Source: Botrytis cinerea B05.10
Taxonomy: Eukaryota > Ascomycota > Leotiomycetes > Helotiales > Sclerotiniaceae
Reading direction: 5' to 3'
DNA: 64,000 nucleotides
NCBI RefSeq assembly: GCF_000143535.2
Contig: NC_037316.1
Coordinates: 1,302,001 to 1,366,000, forward strand
The notes beneath the pieces are model-generated. The model was not told the DNA's origin, made no database searches, and saw only the letters and a list, made by a program, of their open reading frames with translations. A program made the translations under genes and the position numbers. Every line of letters begins with the position of its first letter. Position 1 is the first letter of the stretch. Shown piece by piece: positions 11,070-23,394 of the stretch.

Positions 11070-12745
11070 AGATTTTTAGATTACCGACACATTTTCTGCA
11101 ATCACAATAATACGATATAATATTAGCAGAAAAATGGTTTCTAAATTTCAGGTTGGGAACCTGTCTAACATGGTGGACAGCATACATCTTGATGCCAAGT
11201 TGAGAGAAAACACCCTTTTACTCATCATAAATCTAAGATTTTATATATTCTACTCTTTGTTACTGATTTCTCATTCTCTCTTTGATACTATCAGCCAAAA
11301 GACTAAATGTAACTATTCCATTCTTTATAAATACCAGTCACCTTCTTAAGCTGGCTATTCTAATCTGTGTTCCTAGATATAGCCAGGACCCCCCCAACAT
11401 CCCCGAGGATCCTCAAAGTGGGAAAAGGCATCCCCTCGATGCGATCACATATTGACATTATATGAATTCAACTTAACGTGAGTCGGATCTACACTCTGTA
11501 TGATAGCGCAAATGGTCGAGGAAAATAAACTTTTAAACTACGACGCGAAAATTCCTGGCTCATTACCTATGCGCCTTGATCTGCTTTAGAATCTTACATA
11601 GTCTTTGCCATTGTGCTTCATTAAGTGCATATTCTATTCACAACTAGAAGTGAATGATCTACTGAAGGTGCAGAACTGTATAGGTCATTCGTCACCTTTC
11701 AGGTGAAGTGTATCTAGTTCAATACATCTAGATCTTTCACTAGCCTTGAATCCATGCCTAAATTGAAAACAGCAATCCCAATACAGAATTTGAACGCAAC
11801 ACTCTCACCATCTACGACTCGAGCCGTCGATAATACGCCGTCTTTTATTCCCATGACTGTCACAACCATAGTACTTCGTTTGGGTAAGTACAAAAAGAAA
11901 TTTGCTGTGGTGAAATTCAACGACATTGAACCAGACTCCAACTCTCCTCAAACCTGTCAACGCATGGCGATAAGTTCTCTTATATGGTCACAGCAAAGCT
12001 CCTCTAGCTTTTCTTATATTTTACAAGGTGGATTGATTGCCCTGTAAAATACGAAATGGGCCGTTGGCGCGTTAGATTCTTGTTACCAGGAGCAAAGCAT
12101 CCCATATCTTCTAATCAATCAAAGGTATGTCAATTCCTGATGCATGTAACAAATCTTCGGCTCTTTGTGCAAGAAATTTGAAGCCTTTCATTTGCGTGGC
12201 TTCTGAATCTGATGTACGCTACATTTCTGAATTTATCGAAAAAGTCCCTTCACTGCCTTTTTGAGACCTGAAGTATCTGAGATTTCAGCAGGCTCTGGTT
12301 GTATCATACGGCAGCATATACCATCGGATCTTGATGGAAGTGCCTCAAACATCTCTCAAGGAATAGTACAACAGAGTTGTACTATCAACCCCTCTCCTGC
12401 AAGTATATCTAATTGAAGCTTTTGGTTAACCCCGCCTTTCGGTGAATTTTCGATGATGGAAGCTTATCTTTGATTCGGCCATGTGCATCTTGCTAAAGAT
12501 TTTTGTTATCAAAGAATTCTGGTGAATGATTGATTAGCATGGTTTGGCTGCTCAGTACTGTCTACTTAAGTGTTCTCCCTTCGAGAATAACCACTTGATA
12601 TCAACAACAAAACAACAACAACAATCACAACAACTCGAACATTTGAATTCTTTCCAAATACCATTTCTATTAACATTTTTCTTTCATTACAACAACACTC
12701 TTTCTTATCTGGAACGAATACTAAGAATCTCAACAGACAATAAAA
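11070..12745. other. Intergenic region, no supported gene
   Basis: About 1.7 kb contain only short, overlapping open frames on both strands, with no domain or compositional support. The last 150 bases become CAA-rich and look like the 5' UTR of the next gene. Confidence 0.6.
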
Positions 12746-14977
12746 ATGGCTGAAACAAGCCATCGTCAAACTGGCTCTCCTTCAGAAGATCCATCTTCTC
12801 CTATCATCACCGAGTCGCAAACACCAACCTCCACCGATCAACCTTCCGCTGACAACAAACCCTCTCAAGAACAATCTAACATTGATTCACGTGTCATAGA
12901 CATGGAGCAAGATCGCAATGTAGCACCATTAGAAGAGCATTCAGGTGGCGGCTTTGATCCCAACGGTCATTATCAAGATGGTGAGTTTCACTTGTTTTGG
13001 TTTAATGATTTTTCTAGCCTTTACTATATGTCTTCTTATTTTCTGTACACTATGATCAGTTCGTCGAACTTTTCAACCAATATAGCCAAAACTATCTTCG
13101 GACATCCTTTTGATCCAATCATTGTATATCTCCTTCATCTCATATGTTTGGAAGCACTAGTTGTGCTCACTAATTTTTCATCTAGCCACCTCATTGTCAT
13201 AAGAACCATGCTATAGGTGGAGGCCGTTCCTGTTTTTTGTTGCTGGTTGAGCTGCATCACCAACAATGTTCAGATCCGCCATCACTTTGTGACAAAGTGC
13301 ACACCTTGACCTTGGCTTTAAACCATTCACTATCTTTCTATTTCTTTAAATCAGCAATATTTGGAAATTTTCAATATTCGTTGCTAACAATTTTACGTAG
13401 CATACATGAACATTAGCAAAGTTACAAACGGTGTTACGAACGCTCAATCTCAACTTGACATTTCCGATACCCAGAGTTCATCTACCGGCCCGAACACTCG
13501 TCGAAACGCAAATAAATCTGGACCTGGTGATGGGGATATCCATCGCCTCAAAAGTCAGTTCCAACAACACAATGATATTGGTGATGAGGGTCACAATAGC
13601 GTCCTGGGTCGTAGCAGGAAAGGTCCTCGTCGCTATCCCCACCTTTTTGAGGGAAATAGTGATGGCGGAGAGCTTAACCCAATGCAACCTTATGAGATGA
13701 CTCACAAGGCAAAAGGAATTGCCAATAACTTTGATCGTCCCTCTGCGGGTCGGAATATTCGTCGTGCTGCCACCCGTCATCCAAATAGAAAGCTTGGTAG
13801 CAGGAATGGTCTCCGTGTTCAGGATCAGTCTCAGTCAGATATTGATAGTGGTGATGACTTCGATACAGTGAACGATAGTCGTGGAAATAGTGGCGGTACT
13901 TCTCAACAGTTCCAGAGAGTAGCACTTACATCGGGTCTTCCAGGGCCTCACTTCCCCATAGTTCCCACTGCTCCAGTTGTCAAGGGTCGAGTTGTCAAGC
14001 AAAGTATGAGACGAGGTGATCGACCATTCGCCAACGTTAGTGATAACGAAGATCCTGCTCTTGAGAGCTCCGACTGTCAGGATAGTGACATGAATGACGA
14101 AGAGTCATACGAGCAGGCTATGTGTCAAGATGAAGACTCTCATTATAGCCCAGAATATGATATGCCCATGGCTGAGGATGAGGAATACGATGAAGAGCAC
14201 GATGAGCATATGTTCGTTTCCGAGCCTGGCCCTCACCGCTCAAATCGTGTCGAGAAGAATCGCGCTGGTGTTGCATATCCATCAAACATACGTCCAATCG
14301 CAAACGTTACAGGATCGAATGTTGGTAGTCGGGCCCATCCAGCCGTAGTCCGACGTAGACAAGAAGGCAGACCTAGCCTCTTTTTTAACAGTTCGAGTGA
14401 AAATTTGGCACCATCCAGATACTCTGGAGCCATTATGCCATGGGGTATCAATCAGCAACCTGTATTGATTGACCAGGAGACAGTCTCAGACGCCCACCTC
14501 AAAAAGAGAGGTCTCAAGCGTCCTCCACCGGGAGGAAAGATTGGCAAGAGAAGTTATGGAGCCAATGATCCGGAAAATATCGCAATTGTCAACATGAAAG
14601 AGAACCAGGGCATGTCATTTGCTGAGATTGCAGAGCATCTCAACTCAGAGCGTGAGAAGCAGGGAAAGAAACCAGATCTTAGTGTTTGTGGCGTCAACGG
14701 ACGTTACAACCGCACTGCACCTATTCTATTCGCCACCCAGGGCCTGAAATTCGTTCCTTTGAGTGAACGCAAGAAGGCTAAAGGTGCAGCAGCCCATGGA
14801 AAGTCAACTAACAAAGCTGGTTGGACTGTCGAGGCTGAAAACAAATTGGTCGATATCGTCAAGCAGGTCGATGCTGAGAAATGGGGTCATGTTGCACATC
14901 TGCTAAACATGGAGCTCTACAGTGGGCGTGCTGTATATGATGCTACAACTTGTGCTAGGCGTTATGCTGCACTCTAA
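12746..14977 (+). CDS. Putative nuclear protein with C-terminal Myb/SANT-like helices
   Basis: Predicted exons 12746-12980 and 13401-14977 encode about 603 residues. The donor (GTGAGT) and acceptor (ACGTAG) restore frame, but the 420-nt intron is long for this window and could hide another exon. The N-terminus is Ser/Thr/Pro-rich. The centre is acidic (SDMNDEESYEQAM, then MAEDEEYDEEHDEH). Basic, Arg-rich patches and a GGKIGKRSYG segment near residue 455 suggest nuclear location. The C-terminus has two helix-turn-helix-like units. One is a SFAEIAEHLNSER...VNGRYNR type. The last ~50 residues (AGWTVEAENKLVDIVKQ to the ARRY end) resemble Myb/SANT. DNA or chromatin binding is inferred; I do not recognise a named gene. 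Confidence 0.75.
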
Positions 14978-16462
14978 TTTTCTTGTCGAAAAGCAAGTCG
15001 ATCGAAATCTTGAAGACGTCAGTAGTTGCGCCTGAGACTTCTTTCTCGGAAGTGCACCAGTTTTCTGCTTTATCACAACTCAAATTTGACTTCACCCCTT
15101 CATTGTCATTAACAACTCCCAGCCTGGCATTTCTTTCTCAAATTCGCCAAATCGCCCTCTAATTCAGCCTAGCTTTTAGAATCTAATCAACATTTCCTTA
15201 CATGACCTACACAAAAAATTACATGCCACACATTGACCTCGACGGCAATAGGCTGAGAGGACGACCGTAATATAGCAAGAGTTATACATAGAAAGAGTAC
15301 TCAGTTCTACTGAGATAGAAGATGTCAAGGGAGAAAATGGTAGTAAAGGATATGTGGATGGTAAAAATGTATTTGGGTCCCCTGTTTAATACGATGGATT
15401 TTACGATGGATTACTTACTTTCTTTCTTTCATCATTCCAGATTTGCGACTGGACTTGCGAGATCTCTGGCATAACAATTTTGATGTTTAATACCCAGTCG
15501 TCTATTTCTTCTCGGAAAGGGATGGATGACATGCATGGATCTAAAGTTTTAAGAATATTCAATGGATTAGCAAAATGATGTTGCAGCATGTTTGCAGCAT
15601 GTTGATAGTGAATGAATATGTGATTGTGAGTGTAGATTCATGTTGAAATTGTGACTTTTGCTGTCGATCGATGACTAGATTCATGATTCTCAATAGCCAT
15701 GTCATTTAATTCTTAATCGACGTTTATCACTCGAAGAGAGCTCATACGCAAGGTCACCAAAGTAACTCGGCTCGAAATCTCTCTTTATTCCTTAATGAAA
15801 GACTTTGTTTCGATCGCCATTCACTATATTATCCCTGATGTAAAAGTGTAAAATGTCAAGAAAGGGGGGGACGTCTTGACTTGAGATGATAGATATTTTC
15901 ATGTATGAAATCTAAAATATCCACTGGCAAAGAATCATTCAGTGGGTTAGAAGAGGGGAGGATGCTCACCGGGGGAGACTGAAATTTAATTACTAATGAA
16001 ATCACGCTTTGTCCCGTCAATCAGTGACGACATGACTTCACGTCGCGTAAAAATCAATTTACGCGTCTCATACATGCCAACCGCGACCCCTCACAATCTT
16101 TAGTATTTGCAGTCGGAAATAAACAATTCCTAATTCTGTCTTTCCCCTTCGAACTTCATTTTATATTAGCCATTGACTGCCGCGAAATACTGCTCGAAAT
16201 TTGTGTGGTATCTGGGCCAGTGAATCAATAGGTTTGTCGACACGAGTTTCACTCTAGAATATCAGGGAGGTATTTCAAACCAATTTGAGTGTTTTACAAC
16301 GATTTATTGTTTTTCGAGTTTCGAGCGTCAGAGGGTACCACTGTCACTTACTCAGTCATTACTGCCAATTGCGCAGCGCCTGATCACCGCGTGAGAGCCC
16401 CAACGAGATCCCTTTACCTCCCAAACAACTATAATACGAGTCCCTTCGTTATCTCTCCAGCA
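14978..16462. other. Intergenic region upstream of the SNF2 gene
   Basis: About 1.5 kb with no supported gene. The last ~170 bases are open in frame with the SNF2 start but contain no ATG, so they are best read as 5' UTR. Confidence 0.6.
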
Positions 16463-19194
16463 ATGAGTTCAACGCCCAGTATGAGCCGTTCCCAAACACC
16501 TCTATCTAAACCACGTACCAGTGCTCCATCTTCTCCCCCAGAGGAATTCGAACCAGAAGAATTTCCCGAGTTCAATACCAAATTCGCCACTGAAGAAGAG
16601 AAGAAAATATTCGAAGAAGAAGAGAAAGCACGGATAGCAAACTCAAAGGCAGAAGACAGAAGACGAAAAGCGATTGCTAGAAAGAGAGCAGAACATAATG
16701 AGTCAAAGGGGGAACGAGAAGCCAAAGCCAGACAATTGGACGAGTTACTGAGTAAGAGTGCGGCATTTGGGGAAGTGCTAGTAGGAAAGACGAGAGTTTT
16801 GGGACGTGTGGGAAGTGGAATGGATGGGAAGGCATTGGGCGAACATGATTTGACAATGGCAGAACAGCCCAAGTGTATGGTGGGTGGAACAATGCGAGAA
16901 TACCAATTAGAGGGCTTGACCTGGATGTATGAGATTTGTATACAGGGCATGTCTGGAATTCTAGCAGATGAAATGGGCTTGGGAAAGACAATTCAGACGA
17001 TTTCGCTCATTGCATTATTGAGAGAGAAGGAAAGTTATTTGGGTCCACATCTTATCATTGCGCCGTTGAGTACACTCTCGAATTGGATCGAGGAATTCCA
17101 GAAATGGACCCCTGATGTACCGGTTCTCTTATATCATGGTACGCCAGCACAAAGAAAGGAGCTCCTTCGTACGCAAATGATGAAGCATATCAAAGGTGGC
17201 CGTCCCGACGAAAAGTTTCCCGTTGTCTGCACGAGTCCAGAAATTGTTCTCCGTGATCACGCAGATCTCTCGAAAATTAGTTGGGAATTCATTATTATTG
17301 TAAGTTTGATATTTAAGAGAAGGTTTCCAATGGCTGACATAAGATATAGGATGAAGGTCACCGAATGAAGAATTCAGAGTCAAAGTTGTTTCAAACTCTG
17401 AGGACGTTTACATCTGCTACTCGTCTTTTGATCACCGGAACTCCATTGCAAAACAATCTGAAAGAGCTTTGGTCATTACTGAACTTTCTCTTGCCTACGA
17501 TTTTCACACAATGGGAAATGTTCGAGAGTTGGTTCGACTTTAGTGATTTACAAGATGAGGAAGGTACCGAGGACTTTATTGCGGATCAAATGAAACAAGA
17601 TCTGGTCAAAAAGATGCATTTGATTCTTCAGCCACTGTTGTTGCGACGAGTAAAGGCTGATGTTGAGCACATGCTTCCAAAGAAGCGAGAATATGTGCTT
17701 TATGCACCAATGACAAAGGAACAGATGGAATTGTACAACAAGATTGGTGATAAGACAGCTGATCTACGAAAGTATTTGGAAGAGAAGGTTGTAGAAAGAC
17801 TGACCGGAGGCAAGCCGATCAAGAAAGACTCGAGTAAACCAGCTGAAGCTACTGTTAAGGCTGAAGTAGATGTGGAAGATTCTGATAGCGAAGACGAGAA
17901 GCCTTTGGCAATCCGAAAAAAGAACAAGAACGTTACTTCAGAATCTACTCCGGCTCCAAAGAATGCATTTCAACAAATGATGGCGAAGAGGAAGCCAGGT
18001 AGACCACCTAAGAATCAAAACGCTGTCCCTTTGCCAGCACCTTCTATCAAAAATGCAGAACCCGATAGGAAACGAAAGCCAGTTGAAGACTCCCTTCAAT
18101 TGCCAGTCAATAAATCCGCAAAGTCTAGCCGAACTGCATCGCCAGCTGTTAGTGTTCGCAGCCGGAGCTCACGAAGTAAAAGAGTTTACGAAGAAGCTGA
18201 TACATCTGAGGATGATTACCTTAGTGATGATGAATTTGAGTCGAAACTAGCAACGGAATATGATAAGAAAGAAGAGGCAGAGCTCAAGAACAAGAATCAC
18301 ATCGAAGATGAAACAGCGAAAATTCTAGAGCTTGCGAGAAAGGAAATCTCTAGTAAGAAGCTAGGCAATCCAGTTATGCAAATGAGACTGGTCTGCAACT
18401 CTCCTTTAAATTTCTACAATCCTTGGTCTGCGGATTCGGGTATTCCATTCAACGAAACTCTGGTGTCTTCTTCTGGGAAAATGTTACTTCTAGATCGATT
18501 ACTTCCATCACTATTCTCGCGCGGTCACAAAGTTCTTATATTCTCACAGTTCAAAACCCAACTGGACATTCTCGAAGATTACGCTCGCGAATTGCGAAAT
18601 TGGAAAGTTTGCCGGATTGACGGAAGTGTGGCACAAGACTTTCGACGTCAACAAATTAAGGAATTCAACGAAGACCCAGAATTCAAACTATTTCTTCTCT
18701 CCACCAGAGCCGGTGGGCAGGGAATTAATCTCGCAAGTGCTGATACTGTTATTCTTTTCGACAGTGATTGGAATCCACAACAAGATCTCCAAGCCCAAGA
18801 TCGCGCTCACCGTATTGGTCAAACTAAACCTGTCGTCGTATTTCGTCTCGCTACCAAGGGTACTGTTGAAGAGGATTTGCTCATGAGCGCCGATGCAAAA
18901 CGTAGGTTGGAGAAATTGGTTATCAAAAAGGGAGGTTTCAAAACTATGGGACAGAAGATGGATACCAAAGAAGGAATGAGTGCTGATGCGTTGAGAGCAT
19001 TATTGTTGAAGGATGGAGAGGTATACACATGTAAAGAAGATGATGAGATCTTGACAGAAGAGGATCTAGATACGTTGTGTGACAGGAGTGAGGCGGCTTA
19101 CGAGAGAGCGGAGAAGGGCTTGGGCAATAAAGACGCGTTTAAGATTGTCGAGACCAAAGCTGGTGGTTTGATGACAAGTATGGAGAGCAAATAG
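16463..19194 (+). CDS. SNF2-family chromatin remodeller, LSH/HELLS/DDM1 (Irc5, MUS-30) class
   Basis: This is a nuclear DNA-dependent ATPase of 893 residues. Exons are 16463-17299 and 17350-19194. The 50-nt intron falls just before the DEGH box (residues 280-283), whose first codon opens exon 2. Walker A is DEMGLGKT at about 169-176. [19 protein letters not shown] follows. The C-terminal helicase lobe starts near residue 655 ([17 protein letters not shown]) and ends with [15 protein letters not shown] and [15 protein letters not shown]. The signatures and the shape of the tail match the LSH/Irc5 branch, not ISWI or CHD, because no SANT/SLIDE or chromodomain is seen. Between the lobes is a long charged insert with a clear AT-hook (KRKPGRPPK, about residue 494). 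The family acts in genome stability and, in some eukaryotes, DNA methylation. The ATG at 16463 is the first in frame. Confidence 0.93.
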
Positions 19195-19646
19195 AGCGGC
19201 ATGTTTGAATGCGGATGTTGGATGACTGGATAAAGTTTCCTTGGTTGGATGGGAGTACAAGCGCTGCAGGTTTTGTTTTGTATCAGATTTGTATAACAAT
19301 AGCGCGGTATCATGAAATAATGTTTGATCAAATGTATAGTTTCTGCGGTAGAAATAAAAATTCGTTATGAACACACAATCATTCATACTGCTTGATATGA
19401 TATCAAACATTCCCCCATTGTGTATTCTCTCCTCTTCCCGTATGGAATGGAAATTGCTACCGTAATCAATATCACTTTAAATCCTTGTAGACAATTCGAT
19501 TTCTTACGGTTTCCCTTCAGATGTTTATCTTTATTCCCTGGAGATACCTATCATGACCAGAACAATAACTTGACCCAAGAAGCAACAGGCAGAGAAACAG
19601 AAGAGCCAAAAACACCCTCGAGGAAATCGGACAAACTAAGCCGAAA
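19195..19646. other. Intergenic region
   Basis: This holds the 3' flank of the SNF2 gene and the 5' flank of a small membrane protein gene. No coding or RNA feature is seen. Confidence 0.55.
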
Positions 19647-20069
19647 ATGAAATACCTCTTCCTTTATCTCTTCCTAGCTGCCACCTCCTGTCTCCTCCAC
19701 ATCTATCTCTTCTCCTACACCCTCCACCAAAACCCAACCGATACTCTCCCTCATCATTCTCAGCCATTCGCTCCTCACGTATCATACTCCGGATCTTCAT
19801 CATCATTAGAACTAGAATTCCACCCCAAAAACGCGCATGAAAATTGGCCACCAACAGCAAACGCGATGACGGAAATGACGACGTCGACGAAGGGAAATCA
19901 AGGAGAAGAAGGAGTATCGACAACAACATACTGGTTTGGAGGCTATGGAATGGCGTGCAAGGAATTGATTATGATTCTCGCGGTGGGGAATCCGCTAATT
20001 TTGGGGAGTGTGGTGGGTTTGGTTATTGCGGTTTTGAGAGGCGGGTTCGGGGGGTTGGTTGGGGCGTAG
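19647..20069 (+). CDS. Small membrane protein, hypothetical
   Basis: A single open frame encodes 140 residues. The N-terminus has a hydrophobic segment (YLFLYLFLAATSCLLHIYLF) that could be a signal anchor. A hydrophilic middle follows, and then a second hydrophobic stretch near residues 107-130 (MILAVGNPLILGSVVGLVIA) ends in a Gly-rich tail. No family is recognised. It is followed at 660 bases by another small two-TM gene on the same strand. It could be real and lineage-specific. The codon composition is plausible, but no conservation evidence is available here. Confidence 0.5.
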   Translation: MKYLFLYLFLAATSCLLHIYLFSYTLHQNPTDTLPHHSQPFAPHVSYSGSSSSLELEFHPKNAHENWPPTANAMTEMTTSTKGNQGEEGVSTTTYWFGGYGMACKELIMILAVGNPLILGSVVGLVIAVLRGGFGGLVGA

Positions 20070-20727
20070 GGGGTTGGGGAGTGCGACGGAGAGAGATGGG
20101 GAATGGAGAAGGGAGGGGGGGAGATAGCTTGCTATGGTGCGAGCTTGTTGGTTTACCTACTTATTAATGCCGGCGATGCACTCTCTGACCAGCATCTAGG
20201 TTATATGGAGGAAATGGGCAAATCGAGACTCGATGAATCAATCACACACAGGCATTTAGCGAGATATACAGACAGCAATCTATTCGAGATGAGTAATAGA
20301 CGCAAGGTGAGTATGCCTTTTATCAAAACCCTCGTGATTGGGGATCAAAGCCCAGAAAATCATTTTGTGATTCATCATGTAAAATTGCAATGGTATAGAA
20401 GAAAAAATATCATAAACTCGCGAGAAAGTTGTGACGTTGATTTATTTCTCAAATATTAAGAAATGGAACATGAGTTCATATTTAAGCGATTGATCCCAAT
20501 CAACTAAGGTTAACGCGTGTGTGAGTAATTAATGACCTGGCTTTGAATCATCAGAACGATTAATTATTATCTTGAATATAAAACCGAACCCAAACTACCT
20601 GTTCTCGATCTAAGTTCTCCTCAAAATCTCACCAGACAATCCAATCCCTATGCCATTTTGGTTTCCCTGAATCCGCGAGACGGATCCTTACTAATCTCAT
20701 TTAACACACAGAACCCTCTTCCACAGA
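20070..20727. other. Intergenic region between two small membrane protein genes
   Basis: A G-rich patch occupies the first ~90 bases, followed by AT-rich sequence. A 118-codon open frame in this interval has no signal, motif or composition that supports it. Confidence 0.5.
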
Positions 20728-21201
20728 ATGACCAACTCCAACCCCCGAACTACATACTACATCATTCTAACTCTCTTCCTCCTCTTCTTCTGGACAATCA
20801 TAATCTCTCTCCTCATCTACTTTATTTCCTCCATCGAATCGCCCAAGCCCCTCACTCCTTGCCGTGGCAGTTTTATGCACGAAGAAATATGTTATTGTCC
20901 CGCTTCCATTTCACATTGTGCTCCAAACCCTCCAATTGAATCTCTCGCAATTCAAGATCAAAATCAAGATCCTGAACCCGAAACTCCGGTGAAGCAGATG
21001 ATGATGTGTTTTGCGCTCGCAATCTCCATATGTGGTATTTTGGTGCAGATGGCGGTACTGAATGGATGGTGGAATCCCTGGGGAGAAAATATCGTGTGGA
21101 GAAAGGGAAGATCAGGATGGGAATGGAAAGTTGTTTCAGTGGGGAAGGATAAGAAAGGAGGGAGTAGTGAGCAAGCTCCTTTGCTTGTAAGCGAGAGGTA
21201 G
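20728..21201 (+). CDS. Small two-TM membrane protein, hypothetical
   Basis: A single exon encodes 157 residues. The N-terminal TM segment is strong (YYIILTLFLLFFWTIIISLL, continuing to about residue 36). A lumenal or extracellular-type loop contains four cysteines within about 20 residues (PCRG, CYC, HCA), compatible with disulfides. A second TM segment follows near residues 92-110 (MMMCFALAISICGILVQMAV), then a basic cytosolic tail ending in a dileucine-like APLLV. This hairpin topology with a Cys-bearing loop looks like a genuine membrane protein, but I do not recognise the family. Confidence 0.6.
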   Translation: MTNSNPRTTYYIILTLFLLFFWTIIISLLIYFISSIESPKPLTPCRGSFMHEEICYCPASISHCAPNPPIESLAIQDQNQDPEPETPVKQMMMCFALAISICGILVQMAVLNGWWNPWGENIVWRKGRSGWEWKVVSVGKDKKGGSSEQAPLLVSER

Positions 21202-21516
21202 GGGTATTAGCTTAATGGGCTGTTATGTTAAGATGACACCATTGAGGTTGTAGTGAAGCTGGATAGGAGAAATAATGAAAGAGGAGGATTGGATCTTCGC
21301 TTGAGCAACAAGCTTGCAAATCCAAAGATAGAGCGGTCTGAACACTAGATGGAAAAATTCAACTTTCATGCCAGCCTGACTGGCTCTCTTGATGACCGTT
21401 ACAAGCTTCTAAGCTTTTTGTATACTGAGAACGGTTTTTGATTGATTTTAGGAGTCACAAAAGTGACACTGCTGAGCCCTCTTTAGAAAATTGGTATTAG
21501 TAGTGGTAAAAAAAAT
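21202..21516. other. Short intergenic region
   Basis: This lies between the convergent 3' ends of the small TM gene and END3. No feature is seen. Confidence 0.55.
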
Positions 21517-22840
21517 CTATCGGCTGCTCTTCTCATTCTCAATCTCCTGCTGCAACCCCTCCAAAACCTGTTCTCGTGTCCTCAAATGTGCTTCTAACGC
21601 GTCGACCTGTTCTTTGACCGTAGCGATCTCATCCGCAACCCCCTTTAAGCTTGCACCAATTTTACTCTTCCCCTCACCAGATTCCAAGTCTCGTAGTTCG
21701 CGGCGTTTGTAATCCAATAGCTGTTCCAACTCTCTCTTGACTAATGCAGGTTTGGTATCTCGTCGTCCACCAGATCTTGCTGCAGATGCAGATTCAACCT
21801 TTTCAAGCTTGGCTTCAAGCTCCGCAAGTTGTTTCTTCAGTCTAACTTCCTCCCAATCCTCAGTCGTTTTCGTGCCCGAGAAATCAGTGCCCGCAGGTCT
21901 ATAGCTGCTCTTTCCGCCTATTCCAAGTCGACTCATATATGTCTCCCCGAATTTCGCTTTGCGGCCAGTACTTGTTTCTTCACCACCAGTAACGCCCCAT
22001 TTTTGCGCCGGCGATGCTATACGTTGATTATCTACCTGGTAATCGATCTGATTCTTTTCGAAACTTGCTCGAAGCGATGGTGGAATGGTTCTAGGGATGC
22101 GATATCCTTCGTGCCTGTTATTAAGTATATGTAAGAAGGCGAGAGTAGCATCTTTTGAAATGGCGGGTGCAGCAGATGGGTTAATCAAATTCCAGGCTGA
22201 GCGAATATCGGTGTCTGGGACCTCAAGTGAAGAGTAGAGGGTATCTAGAGATTCGACTTTGCGAAGTTAGACTTCGTTAGAAATATGCCATAGCGCGCAT
22301 GCACTTACAAGTGATGTCTCCTCTGCCATCCCTATTTGCCGAGTATATCTCTTCGTATTTGGACTTATCTGATGGGCTCATGTACCAATCGAAACCATCC
22401 TTCAAGCCCGGGGTATCATCGTCATCTTCAACACGTTCAAATTGAACTTGTCTTCCGGTAAGTGCTCGATTGGCCTGTACCAAATGTGCTTTCGATTCAG
22501 GGACAAGCCAGTCCGGTAGCGCTGGTGGTACATCTGCATATTCCTAGAAGATCGTCACATTAAAATCAACCCAACAAGCAATGCCATGAAGTCGCCGTAC
22601 CCCGTTAACAAGATCAAAAATCAATCTCATAGCCACACAGAATTCCTCAAAGTCTAGATTCCCATCATTGTCGACATCTGCCAAGTCCCATATCCGTTCG
22701 AGTTGTTCGTCTCGTAGTTGACTGTTTTTCAACACCGGTGCGGCCTGCGCACCAGTAAGATGTGTGCCACCATTGGATAAAGAAGCAAATATCTCCCAAT
22801 ATTTCTCGATTTCGCTCTGTTCAATTCGTTTGTTCGACAT
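21517..22840 (-). CDS. END3: Actin cytoskeleton-regulatory complex protein End3
   Basis: End3 works with Pan1 and Sla1 at endocytic actin patches and is needed for the internalisation step (SagA in Aspergillus). The protein is about 404 residues from minus-strand exons 22840-22601, 22543-22309 and 22256-21517, with introns of 57 and 52 nt. An N-terminal EH domain contains an intact EF-hand loop ([13 protein letters not shown], about residues 55-67). It is followed by a second degenerate EH region around [18 protein letters not shown]. The C-terminal third is a coiled coil ([17 protein letters not shown], and later repeats), as in the family. Length, domain order and the [17 protein letters not shown] segment are diagnostic. 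The gene is divergent from the phosphatase-like gene at 23395. Confidence 0.95.
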
Positions 22841-23394
22841 TTTGTTATGTTTTGGCTTGAAAGCTCACCCCCAAAGCTTACGGGGGGTTTGAGACGGAGG
22901 CACGGAGGTTTGGAGGTCCACACTGTGGCCAAATTTGGCTTGATTATGTAATCAAGACCCCAGTTATCGGGGCAGGTGTGTGTCTACGAAGTACTCGTAC
23001 CAAGGGCGCTAAGAATAAGTACCCCAGAAACTGGACTGTACTCGAAGTCTCGAACCCAAGCACTCAACTGTCAACATGATATCGTCCAACGACCGTACGT
23101 ACAACTCAGACTGGAAGAACGAAGAGGCTCAATACATTACATTGTAATGGTTTGGTTGATCTTTACCAGTCCAGCAACTACTTAATACCTTCAAGGACTT
23201 TTAATCCGAAGGAACGAATCCTTCAGAAGCATCAGCATTCTTCTGAACAATAACTATAGGGTTTTCTTCCACCACATTCCTCTGGCTACCTCACAGTTTA
23301 CGTCTTTTGAAACATACTCTTCGATCTTTTACAGCATTACAACAATTCTAGATTCCTGGATAGTCTCTAGGCTTCTTCCACATTGTCTTGCACG
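22841..23394. promoter_or_regulatory. Divergent promoter region between END3 and the phosphatase-like gene
   Basis: This 554-base spacer between opposite start codons has a CT-rich leader (about 23250-23390) typical of a fungal 5' UTR for the plus-strand gene. No specific regulatory site can be named. Confidence 0.5.

Noticed and set aside
11714..12047. Overlapping 75- and 97-codon frames on opposite strands
   Set aside because: Mutually overlapping, no motif, and no plausible promoter or splice structure.
16289..16462. Possible 58-residue N-terminal extension of the SNF2 protein
   Set aside because: The open stretch begins without an ATG and its composition is not protein-like; the first ATG is at 16463.
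20103..20459. 118-codon plus-strand frame
   Set aside because: It starts in a purine-rich low-complexity patch, has no domain or topology pattern, and the composition looks like chance.
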